A stretch of 64,000 bases of DNA from Paraburkholderia sabiae (GTDB taxonomy: Bacteria > Pseudomonadota > Gammaproteobacteria > Burkholderiales > Burkholderiaceae): assembly GCF_030412785.1 (NCBI RefSeq), contig NZ_CP125295.1:2170001-2234000 (forward strand). The letters run 5' to 3'. Below the pieces are notes generated by a model. That model ran no database searches. It had not been told where the DNA came from and worked only from the letters and a program-made list of their open reading frames with translations. Positions 42,394 to 50,041 of this stretch are shown in pieces (the stretch's first letter is position 1; every line of letters begins with the position of its first letter). Position numbers and translations under genes: made by a program.

Positions 42394-43083
42394 ATGAGCA
42401 CCCGCAAACCCGCGCCCCCTTCGACGGATGAAACCGGCGAGACGAAGCAAGCCTCGCAGGCCGCGTCACCTGTCGAACCGGACCAGCAACCCAGACGACT
42501 CGAAGATTGCCGGCGCTGCGCGCTCTGGTCGCGCGCGACGCAGGCGGTAGGCGGTGTCGGGCCGAAACATGCGCCCATCATGATGGTCGGCGAGCAGCCG
42601 GGCGACAAGGAAGACCTGCAAGGCATGCCGTTCGTCGGGCCCGCGGGCCAGTTACTCGACGACGCGTTGAAGGACGCGGGCGTCGACCGTCGCGACGTGT
42701 ACGTGACGAACGCCGTCAAGCATTTCAAGTGGGAACCGCGCGGCAAGCGGCGCATGCACAAGACGCCCGCACAGCGCGAGATCGATGCATGTCATTACTG
42801 GCTGGAACGCGAACTGGCTTCCGTGGGTCCGCGCGTGCTCGTCGCGCTCGGCGCGACTGCCCTCAAGGCGATACTCGAAGATCGCGACGCCCGGCTGCAG
42901 GCGGTCGTCGGCAAGGTGCTCGAACATGGCGGCCTGCATGTCGTGCCGACTTATCATCCGTCGTTCGCGCTGCGTGCGCCCGATGAAGCGACGCGCGATC
43001 GCGCGTATGCGGCGATCGTCGCGGCGCTGCGGGAAGCGGGCAAGCTCGCGCAGCGCGAAGCGGCACGCGAGACCAACAAGTGA
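42394..43083 (+). CDS. udgX: UdgX-type uracil-DNA glycosylase
   Basis: This 229-residue protein belongs to the family 4-like uracil-DNA glycosylases. VGEQPGDKEDLQGMPFVGPA (residues 65-84) is the UdgX form of motif A, with Gln-Pro-Gly-Asp. GKRRMHKTP at 117-125 holds the R-loop His122, equivalent to the residue with which Mycobacterium UdgX bonds covalently to the excised-uracil site. VPTYHPSFALR is motif B. Cys39, Cys42 and Cys133 with His110 are candidate iron-sulfur ligands. The start at 42394 is the first sensible ATG; earlier in-frame starts lack a ribosome-binding site. The 30-residue N-terminus is disordered. Probable role: damage recognition by covalent capture of uracil DNA. Confidence 0.88.
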   Translation: MSTRKPAPPSTDETGETKQASQAASPVEPDQQPRRLEDCRRCALWSRATQAVGGVGPKHAPIMMVGEQPGDKEDLQGMPFVGPAGQLLDDALKDAGVDRRDVYVTNAVKHFKWEPRGKRRMHKTPAQREIDACHYWLERELASVGPRVLVALGATALKAILEDRDARLQAVVGKVLEHGGLHVVPTYHPSFALRAPDEATRDRAYAAIVAALREAGKLAQREAARETNK

Positions 43084-43101
43084 CGATGCGCGGTATGTAG
43101 C

Positions 43102-45546
43102 TCAGGCCTGTGCGTCGAGCGCAGCCTTCAGTTGATCGAGCGAATAGGGTTTGCGCAACGCGGTCCATTCGAACGGCAGCGTTGTGTCGGACGTCTGCGC
43201 ATCCAGCCCCGATGAAAACACGACACGTTGCGCCGCGCGCAACGCGATTGCAGCACGCGCGAGATCGAAGCCGGACATGCCCGGCAACGTGAGATCGGTG
43301 AGCAGCACATCGAACGGATGCAGTTGCAGGCGCTGCAATGCTTCCTCTGCGTTACCCACGGCTTCGAACGTATGACCGAGCATCGCGAGCAGTTCGCACA
43401 GCGCGTCGCGCGCATCGCGATCGTCTTCCACAATGAGAATCTGCAGAACAGGCGACGCGCCGCGCAGCGCTTCGTTTTGCGTCGCGTGCCGCGTGCCGTC
43501 GAATACTTCGCGTATCTTGCGCGCGAGCTGCATGCGGCTATACGGCTTTTGCAGCAGATCGGCGCCGCGCCGCAACTGCGCGTCGAGACCCATCGTGTCG
43601 CGCGTATGACCCGACGTGAACAGCACTTTCAACGACGGCCGCATCAATAGCGCCTGGCGCGCCATTTCCGGGCTCAGCAACGGGCCCGGCATCACGACGT
43701 CGCTGAACAGCAGATCGACCTTCGCGCCGCTGCGCAGCACGGTCAGCGCTTCCGTCGCGTCGTTCGCGGTCAGCACGCCGTAGCCGAGCTGCGAGAGCAG
43801 ATCGACTACCGTCAGCTGCACGCGCCGGTCGTCTTCGACGACGAGCACGGTTTCGTCGCCGCGCAGGTCGTCGCCGGTTTGCGGTTCCGCGGGACTGGCG
43901 GCTCGCGCGACGGGCGTATCTGTCGAGCGCGGCAGATAGATCGTCACCGTCGTGCCGACGCCCGGTGTGCTCGCCAGTTCGATATGGCCGCCGCTTTGCA
44001 GCACGAAGCCATACGCCATGCTCAGGCCGAGCCCCGTGCCCTGCCCCTCGGGCTTGGTCGTGAAGAACGGATCGAAGGCGCGCTCGGCGACATCGGCGCT
44101 CATGCCCGTGCCCGTGTCGGTGACCGTCATCTTCACGTATTCGCCAGGATCGATCTGCGCGGTCACGGCCGTCTGCGCATCGAGCACCGCATTCGACAGA
44201 CCGAACGTCAGCATGCCGCCTTCCGGCATCGCGTCGCGCGAATTGATGGCGAGATTGAGCAGCACGTTTTCCAGCTGATGCGTATCGACCAGCACGTTCC
44301 ACAGCTCGCCGCCGCGCGCCTCGTGGATGCGCACGCGCACACGCTCGCCGAGCGCGCGGCGCAACAGGTCTTCCATGTTGTGCAGCACGTCGCCGAGACT
44401 GCTCGGGACAGGTTGCAGCGCCTGACGGCGTCCGAACGCGAGCAGTTGCGACGCGAGCTTCGAGCCTCGCTCGACGGCCTCGATCGCGCGGCCGATACGC
44501 GAGCGGCTCCAGGCATCGTCGTGCCTCGCGCCCAGCAGTTCCAGATTGCCGCGCAGCACTTGCAGCACGTTGTTGAAGTCGTGTGCGACGCCGCCCGTCA
44601 GCTTGCCGAGCGCTTCCATTTTCTGGGATTGAAACAGCGCGTTGCGCGTCTGGTCGAGCAGTTCGGCGGCCTGACGGCGCTCGGTGATGTCGCGCGTGAT
44701 CTTCGCGAAGCCGATCAGCGTGCCGCTTTCGTCGCGGATCGCATCGATCACGACGTGCGCCCAGAACCGGCTGCCGTCGCGCCGCACGCGCCAGCCTTCG
44801 GCTTCCCAGCGGCCTTCGCGCGCAGCCGTTTCGAGGCCGCGCTTCGGCACGCCCGCCGCCGCGTCTTCGGGCGTATAGAAGCACGAAAAATGCGAGCCGA
44901 TGATCTGCTCGTCCGTATAGCCCTTGATGCGGCGGGCGCCCGGATTCCAGTTCGTCACGCAGCCTTCCGGCGACAGCATGAAGATCGCGTAATCGTTCAC
45001 GCCCTGGACGAGCAAGCGGAAGCGCCGGTCGCTTTCGAGCGCGGCGTCCGTGGCGTTCTTCTTGTCGCTGATGTCACGCTCGACGCGCCCGTAGCCGAGC
45101 AGTTCCCCGCCCGGCGAATAGAGCGCCGTGACAATGACGTTGGCCCAGAAGAGCGTGCCGTCCTTGCGCACGCGCCAGCCTTCCGTTTCGTCGCGCCCGC
45201 TTTCGTGCGCGCGTTGCAGCGCTGCCTCGGGGTGACCCGAACGCTGGTCTTCGTCGGGATACGTCACGCGCACGTGCTGGCCGAGAATCTCGTCGGACGT
45301 ATAGCCCTGGATGGTCTCGCCGCCGCGGTTCCAGCTGATGATCGTGCCGTCGGGCGCGAGTGCGTAGATTGAATAATCGGTGGTGGATTCGGCCCACAGG
45401 CGCAGCCATTCGCTGCTGAAGTCTCCGACGTGCGTGTCCATGCCGCTTGCAGCAGCATCCTGTTCCTTGCGCGGATGAGGCGGTTGCGTATCCTGTCCCG
45501 CTTCTCGCCTCACTACGCTGCCAATGTCTTTATCGTCGTCGCTCAT
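43102..45546 (-). CDS. Soluble hybrid histidine kinase, PAS-PAS-HisKA-HATPase-REC-REC
   Basis: This 814-residue protein lacks membrane helices. It has two PAS domains with PAC motifs (about 50-165 and 172-290: SWNRGGETIQGYTSDEILGQ, NWNPGARRIKGYTDEQIIGS), a HisKA with His322 in LTGGVAHDFNNVLQVLRGNL, and an HATPase (TDTGTGM, GQGTGLGLSM). Two receivers have Asp616 and Asp751. The first receiver lacks the usual Gly after Met-Pro (VVMPGPLLSPEM), so its loop is longer than normal. PAS ligands may be haem, FAD or none. No partner phosphotransfer or output gene is adjacent, so the output is unknown. It is a stand-alone gene converging on udgX. Confidence 0.92.
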   Translation of the reverse strand: MSDDDKDIGSVVRREAGQDTQPPHPRKEQDAAASGMDTHVGDFSSEWLRLWAESTTDYSIYALAPDGTIISWNRGGETIQGYTSDEILGQHVRVTYPDEDQRSGHPEAALQRAHESGRDETEGWRVRKDGTLFWANVIVTALYSPGGELLGYGRVERDISDKKNATDAALESDRRFRLLVQGVNDYAIFMLSPEGCVTNWNPGARRIKGYTDEQIIGSHFSCFYTPEDAAAGVPKRGLETAAREGRWEAEGWRVRRDGSRFWAHVVIDAIRDESGTLIGFAKITRDITERRQAAELLDQTRNALFQSQKMEALGKLTGGVAHDFNNVLQVLRGNLELLGARHDDAWSRSRIGRAIEAVERGSKLASQLLAFGRRQALQPVPSSLGDVLHNMEDLLRRALGERVRVRIHEARGGELWNVLVDTHQLENVLLNLAINSRDAMPEGGMLTFGLSNAVLDAQTAVTAQIDPGEYVKMTVTDTGTGMSADVAERAFDPFFTTKPEGQGTGLGLSMAYGFVLQSGGHIELASTPGVGTTVTIYLPRSTDTPVARAASPAEPQTGDDLRGDETVLVVEDDRRVQLTVVDLLSQLGYGVLTANDATEALTVLRSGAKVDLLFSDVVMPGPLLSPEMARQALLMRPSLKVLFTSGHTRDTMGLDAQLRRGADLLQKPYSRMQLARKIREVFDGTRHATQNEALRGASPVLQILIVEDDRDARDALCELLAMLGHTFEAVGNAEEALQRLQLHPFDVLLTDLTLPGMSGFDLARAAIALRAAQRVVFSSGLDAQTSDTTLPFEWTALRKPYSLDQLKAALDAQA

Positions 45547-45641
45547 TGCCCTGAATATGGCCTCTCTGCAAGGCTATTGTATAAGCATGAACGTGCCGCC
45601 GGAATGCCTATTTAACCCTGAGCAAACTGGTTGGCTGTGCT

Positions 45642-46151
45642 TCACAGCGGAAACTTCGTCGTCGAGAGGATTTCCTTTAGCACCATGAAGCTGCGGATCT
45701 GCCGCACGCCTGGCAGGTACAGCAATTGCTCCGCGTGCAGCCGGTTGAAGCTCTCGCTGTCGCGCGTGCGCACGAGCATGAAGTAATCGAATTCGCCCGT
45801 GACCACGTGACACTCCATGCAGCCCGAGACTTTTTGCGCGGCCTTTTCGAAGGCGGCGAAGGTGTCGGGTGTCGAGCGGTCGAGCACCACGCCGATCACC
45901 ACCAGCATCCCCGCGCCGACCGCTTTCGGATCGAGCAGCGCAACCGTCGCGCGGATCATGCCCATTTCCTTGAGCCTTTCGACCCGCCGCAAGCAGGCGG
46001 GCGCGCTGAGCTTCACTTTGGCTGCAAGCGCAACGTTCGAGATCGACGCGTCCTGCTGAAGCTGCTTGAGGATCGCGCGATCGATGCGGTCGAGTTGCGC
46101 GAGCGGCGCGGCTTCCGTTGATGCCTGACGGCGTAATTTTGTTGCGCACAT
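45642..46151 (-). CDS. acdR: Lrp/AsnC-family regulator, probable AcdR
   Basis: This 169-residue protein has an Lrp winged helix (residues 20-75: LDRIDRAILKQLQQDASISN, LSAPACLRRVERLKEMGMIR) and a RAM/AsnC ligand domain (MECHVVTGEFDYFMLVRTRD). It is divergent from acdS with 194 bp between. This is the arrangement in which the Lrp-like AcdR activates ACC deaminase on binding ACC. The N-terminal 18 residues precede the domain and are basic. Assignment as AcdR rests on that position plus family. Confidence 0.88.
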   Translation of the reverse strand: MCATKLRRQASTEAAPLAQLDRIDRAILKQLQQDASISNVALAAKVKLSAPACLRRVERLKEMGMIRATVALLDPKAVGAGMLVVIGVVLDRSTPDTFAAFEKAAQKVSGCMECHVVTGEFDYFMLVRTRDSESFNRLHAEQLLYLPGVRQIRSFMVLKEILSTTKFPL

Positions 46152-46189
46152 GGTCTATCCGAAGAAACGAAAGAAAGTCACGGATGAAA

Positions 46190-46240
46190 ATTTCGCTTTC
46201 AAAGTAGCCGTAAGCCATTTATTTCGCAAGCTCATTTCGC
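46190..46240. promoter_or_regulatory. Triple ATTTCGC motif in the acdR-acdS intergenic region
   Basis: ATTTCGC occurs at 46190-46196, 46221-46227 and 46234-46240, in the same orientation, spaced 31 and 13 bp. Lrp-family proteins often bind several short, loosely related sites in a promoter. The cluster lies about 40-90 bp downstream of the acdR start and 105-155 bp before acdS. Confidence 0.4.
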
Positions 46241-46345
46241 CGGGACTTTTCTATCATGTTTCCCAGCGCGGCATCGTTCGCGCGGCGTCCGGCGCAAGTG
46301 GCCGACGCGCGATGCAAGCCCTTCCCAGACCAACGGACCTCGACC

Positions 46346-47362
46346 ATGAACCTGCAACGCTTTCCCCGTTATCCCCTCACTTTCGGGCCGACGCCGATCC
46401 AGCCGCTCAAGCGCCTCTCCGATCACCTCGGCGGCAAGGTTCAGCTTTACGCGAAGCGCGAGGACTGCAACAGCGGTCTCGCGTTCGGCGGCAACAAGAC
46501 GCGCAAGCTCGAGTACCTGATTCCCGAAGCGCTCGCGCAAGGCTGCGATACGCTCGTGTCGATCGGCGGCATCCAGTCGAACCAGACACGCCAGGTCGCG
46601 GCCGTCGCCGCGCATCTCGGCATGAAGTGCGTGCTCGTGCAGGAGAACTGGGTCAACTATCACGACGCCGTGTATGACCGCGTCGGCAATATCCAGATGT
46701 CGCGCATCATGGGGGCGGACGTGCGGCTCGTGGCCGACGGCTTCGATATCGGCATTCGCAAGAGCTGGGAAGACGCGATGGAAAGCGTGCGCGCGACGGG
46801 CGGCAAGCCGTTCCCGATTCCCGCCGGCTGTTCCGAGCACCCGCTCGGCGGGCTGGGCTTCGTCGGCTTCGCGGAAGAAGTGCGGCAGCAGGAAGCCGAA
46901 CTCGGCTTCAAGTTCGACTACATCGTCGTGTGCTCGGTGACGGGCAGCACGCAGGCGGGCATGATCGTCGGCTTCGCGGCGGACGGACGCGCGGATCGCG
47001 TGATCGGCATCGACGCTTCGGCGAAACCGGAGCAGACGCGCGAGCAGATTACGCGCATCGCGAAACACACGGCGGAACTGGTCGATCTGGGTCGCGACAT
47101 CACCGCGCAGGACGTCGTGCTCGATACGCGTTACGGCGGGCCCGAATACGGCCTGCCGAACGAAGGCACGCTCGAAGCGATCCGCCTGTGCGCGCGCTTC
47201 GAAGGCGTGTTGACCGATCCCGTCTACGAAGGCAAGTCGATGCACGGCATGATCGACAAGGTGCGGCTCGGCGAATTTCCGGAGGGATCGAAAGTGCTGT
47301 ATGCGCACCTGGGCGGCGTGCCTGCGCTGAACGCCTACAGTTTCCTGTTCCGCGAAGGCTAA
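46346..47362 (+). CDS. acdS: 1-aminocyclopropane-1-carboxylate deaminase
   Basis: This 338-residue PLP enzyme breaks ACC, the ethylene precursor of plants, into 2-oxobutyrate and ammonia. Lys51 in [12 protein letters not shown] binds PLP. The residues that separate true deaminases from D-cysteine desulfhydrases, Glu295 (in VYEGKSMHG) and Leu322 (in YAHLGG), are both present. The length is exactly that of Acd[21 protein letters not shown] is the usual start; longer readings have no coding support. It lowers host ethylene in plant-associated bacteria and gives nitrogen. It is regulated by the divergent Lrp-type gene and followed by a hairpin terminator. Confidence 0.96.
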   Translation: MNLQRFPRYPLTFGPTPIQPLKRLSDHLGGKVQLYAKREDCNSGLAFGGNKTRKLEYLIPEALAQGCDTLVSIGGIQSNQTRQVAAVAAHLGMKCVLVQENWVNYHDAVYDRVGNIQMSRIMGADVRLVADGFDIGIRKSWEDAMESVRATGGKPFPIPAGCSEHPLGGLGFVGFAEEVRQQEAELGFKFDYIVVCSVTGSTQAGMIVGFAADGRADRVIGIDASAKPEQTREQITRIAKHTAELVDLGRDITAQDVVLDTRYGGPEYGLPNEGTLEAIRLCARFEGVLTDPVYEGKSMHGMIDKVRLGEFPEGSKVLYAHLGGVPALNAYSFLFREG

Positions 47363-47385
47363 ACACTACCGGCGCCACAAAGACA

Positions 47386-47413
47386 AATGGCGATGCCCTT
47401 CGGCATCGCCATT
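47386..47413. terminator. Bidirectional hairpin terminator
   Basis: AATGGCGATGCC pairs perfectly with GGCATCGCCATT (12 bp, loop CTTC), 24 bp after acdS. The minus-strand flank is T-rich (TTTGTCTTTG), so it may serve the convergent DUF4410 gene best. Confidence 0.8.
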
Positions 47414-47471
47414 CGCCTCCCCGCCACACGGCCGTCGATCTGCGGCCTCGCCTTCCCCCGTTTTTTCTAAG

Positions 47472-48239
47472 TTACTTCACCAGGTCGCCCGACACCCATC
47501 CTTGCGCGACACCGATCTGCGCAACCTGTTTCGCCACTGAGTCCGCCAGTTTCTTCGAGTCGCTCGTCACGGTGTCGTTCTTGTGCTCCGAGCCGACATG
47601 CAGCGCGCCGCCGACAGCCGCCGATGTCGCGACATGTCCGACCGCCGCGCCGACGCCCGCCGTTTCCGCGACGCCTGGCATATGACCACTGTTCGCATCG
47701 GCGTCGAACGTCTGCACCAGTTGCGGCATGCCGCCCGCCGGCTTGTACAGCACCTGCACGTGCGCCGTCACTTCGCTCTTGCCTGCGCCGAGGCCGATCA
47801 GCGTGCGGCGGCGATGGTTGCCCGCGTCGATCGAAGCCACTGCGCCTTCGACGATCAGCACGTTCTTATCGGCAGGCGGCGGCGCATCGGTGCGGATCGC
47901 GTGCATGCCCATCGACTGCAGTTTCGCCACCACCTCGTCCGTCAGCTCGTTGCTCGCTTCGGCGGCTTCCTGCGTCTGTTGCGTGGCCTGCGACGAACCC
48001 GAGAAGCTCGCGCTCAGCTTGTGAACGATGCCGCTGTTGTCGAGCTTCACCGACTCCGGGTTGCTCGCGAACGTGTACACGTAGACGTTTTGCGGATTGG
48101 CCTGCGTGAGCGTCGAGTATTGGGCCGTGTTCGTGACGCTGGCTGCGGCGCAACCGCTGAGCAGCATCGCGCTGAATGCGAGAGCGGCGGAAGCGCTGCG
48201 GATGGTCTTGCCACGAACGGAGTTGAGAGCTGCAAACAT
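47472..48239 (-). CDS. DUF4410 lipoprotein
   Basis: This 255-residue protein has a lipoprotein signal (residues 15-31, lipobox MLLSGC with Cys31 or near it). The mature DUF4410-type domain includes NVYVYTFASNPESVKLDNSG, ELTDEVVAKLQSMGMHAIRT, NVLIVEGAVASIDAGNHRRR and LVQTFDADANSGHMPG. It is probably an outer- or inner-membrane-anchored periplasmic protein. AGGA lies nine bases upstream of the ATG at 48239; an ATG six codons earlier is less likely. It is monocistronic. Function unknown in this family. Confidence 0.8.
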   Translation of the reverse strand: MFAALNSVRGKTIRSASAALAFSAMLLSGCAAASVTNTAQYSTLTQANPQNVYVYTFASNPESVKLDNSGIVHKLSASFSGSSQATQQTQEAAEASNELTDEVVAKLQSMGMHAIRTDAPPPADKNVLIVEGAVASIDAGNHRRRTLIGLGAGKSEVTAHVQVLYKPAGGMPQLVQTFDADANSGHMPGVAETAGVGAAVGHVATSAAVGGALHVGSEHKNDTVTSDSKKLADSVAKQVAQIGVAQGWVSGDLVK

Positions 48240-48851
48240 GATGTGAAGTCCTGTCATCGATCAGTTGATTTGAGCGGATCGTCCGATGATTTGCTTCACT
48301 TGAGGCGGCATCGGCGATGTCACGGTTGCGTGAATCGCCGGTTCGTTTTGTTGTTAAAGCTCAGCACGCGGAACGCAGTATGGCCGCGCGTCCTGACGAT
48401 GGCTATCGACGAATTATGTCGACTCATGTCACAGCCCGTAGCGCCTTGTCCGGCGCGGCTTTCCGGGCGATTCAAGCAAGCCGGCCGGTCGCCCTCGACA
48501 CGGTGAAAAACCACGCCGTCGGGCGGTTACCGCACGTTCGTGCGCGCGTAGTTTCCCTGATTGCCCGGAACCGCCGTGTTGTGCCGAAATGCGCATTGGA
48601 ATCGTCGCGAAAGATCAAGACCGGGCGATATTGGCTTTCTATAGTCCTTTCCAGCGATCGCCCCGAAGCATCGGATTCGCAGCGGTTTGCCGACGTCAAT
48701 GCCTATTGAGGAGGTATTCACACGCAGTCGATACGGACAAGAGCCGTGCACCGGCCGCCCGCTCCACCACGCGACGCGCGGGAAGCAGGCGAAGCAAAGC
48801 CGGCCTATACGCCATAACAACGATTTCATGCTTGCCGACAAAGGAAACAAC
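48240..48851. other. Long intergenic region between lipoprotein and LivK-type gene
   Basis: Over 600 bp separates two divergent genes. A TATAGT hexamer at about 48641-48646 could be a -10 element for the binding-protein gene. The plus-strand reading through most of the gap has no ribosome-binding site and erratic codon use. No small RNA, riboswitch or repeat was recognised, but the length leaves room for a leader or sRNA. Confidence 0.4.
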
Positions 48852-50000
48852 ATGCGTTTTGCAAAGACTCTCACCCCGGTCGCGGTTGCAGTTGGAGCAC
48901 TCCTCGCTGTTGCACCGTTCGCCTCTCGCGCGGATACGGTCGTAAAAATCGGTTTTGCCGCGCCGCTCACGGGCCCTAACGCCAACTACGGCAAAGACCT
49001 CCAGAACGGCGTCAAGCTGGCGCTCGAAGACGCGAAGGCGCAAGGCGTCAAGATCAACGGCCAGCCCGTCTCGTTCGAACTTCTTTCGCAGGACGATCAG
49101 GCCGACCCGCGCGTCGGCGTGCAGGTCGCGCAGAAGCTCATCGACCAGGGCGTGTCGGTCGTCGTCGGCCACTTCAACTCGGGCACGACGATCCCCGCTT
49201 CCGATCTCTACGAAAAGGCAGGCCTGCCCGACATCGATCCCGCCGCAACGAACCCGATCATCAGCAGTCGCGGCTTCAAGAACATGTTCATGGTGATCTC
49301 GTCCGACGCGCAAAACGCGGGCACGGCAGGCGCCTACGCGGTCACGACGACGAAGGCCAAGCGCATCGCCGTCATCGACGACCGGACGGCCTTCGGCCAG
49401 GGCGAAGCCGACGAGTTCGTGAAGGCCGTCAAGGCGCACGGCGGCGACATCATCGACCGTGAATACACGACCAACCAGGCGTCGGACTTCAAGACGCAGC
49501 TGACCAATCTCAAGGCCAAGAACCCCGATCTGATTTTCGTGGGCGCGCTCAATCCGCAGGCGGCCGGCATCATGAAGCAGATGAACCAGCTCGGCATCAA
49601 GGCGCAGTACGTGGGCGGCGGCGGCGTGAAGGACATCGACTTCATCAAGCTCGCAGGCGACGTGTCCGAAGGCGCGATGGCCTGGGAATATGGCCGCCCG
49701 CTCGACAGCACGCCCGTCGGCGCGAAATTCGCAGAACGCTTCAAGCAGAAGTTCGGCGAGGACGTGCTGTCATACGCGCCGTTCGGCTATGACGCGGCAT
49801 GGACGGCCATCAAGGCGATGCAGGCGGCCAACTCGACCAAACCCGACGACTACCGCGCGAAGCTGCAAAGCATCAGCTTCGACGGCATCACGGGCCATAT
49901 CGAGTTCAACGCGAACGGCTCGCTGAAGAACGGCTCGTCGACGGTCTATCAGGTGAAGAACGGCCAGTGGGTGACCGTCAAGACGGTGAGCGGACTCTAA
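48852..50000 (+). CDS. LivK-type branched-chain amino acid binding protein, orphan
   Basis: This 382-residue periplasmic protein has a signal peptide (residues 1-26, ending FASRA) and the LIVAT receptor fold: TVVKIGFAAPLTGPNANYGK, VVGHFNSGTTIPASDLYEKA for the ligand Ser/Thr loop, RIAVIDDRTAFGQGEADEFV and KSFDGITGHIEF-like SFDGITGHIEFNANGSLKNG near the end. It would bind leucine/isoleucine/valine or a related amino acid. AAGGAAAC precedes the ATG. No permease or ATPase follows; it converges on the giant sensor gene. It may serve a transporter elsewhere. Confidence 0.92.
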   Translation: MRFAKTLTPVAVAVGALLAVAPFASRADTVVKIGFAAPLTGPNANYGKDLQNGVKLALEDAKAQGVKINGQPVSFELLSQDDQADPRVGVQVAQKLIDQGVSVVVGHFNSGTTIPASDLYEKAGLPDIDPAATNPIISSRGFKNMFMVISSDAQNAGTAGAYAVTTTKAKRIAVIDDRTAFGQGEADEFVKAVKAHGGDIIDREYTTNQASDFKTQLTNLKAKNPDLIFVGALNPQAAGIMKQMNQLGIKAQYVGGGGVKDIDFIKLAGDVSEGAMAWEYGRPLDSTPVGAKFAERFKQKFGEDVLSYAPFGYDAAWTAIKAMQAANSTKPDDYRAKLQSISFDGITGHIEFNANGSLKNGSSTVYQVKNGQWVTVKTVSGL

Positions 50001-50012
50001 GCGGGTGACGCA

Positions 50013-50041
50013 GGCCAGCGGATCATCGGATACCGCTGGCC
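50013..50041. terminator. Hairpin between convergent binding-protein and sensor genes
   Basis: GGCCAGCGG pairs with CCGCTGGCC (9 bp, 11-base loop). It begins 13 bases after the LivK-type stop and overlaps the end of the sensor gene. There is no T-run, so its efficiency is uncertain. Confidence 0.4.

Noticed and set aside
48317..48709. Plus-strand 130-residue frame in the gap upstream of the LivK-type gene
   Set aside because: No ribosome-binding site and irregular codon usage; treated as intergenic.
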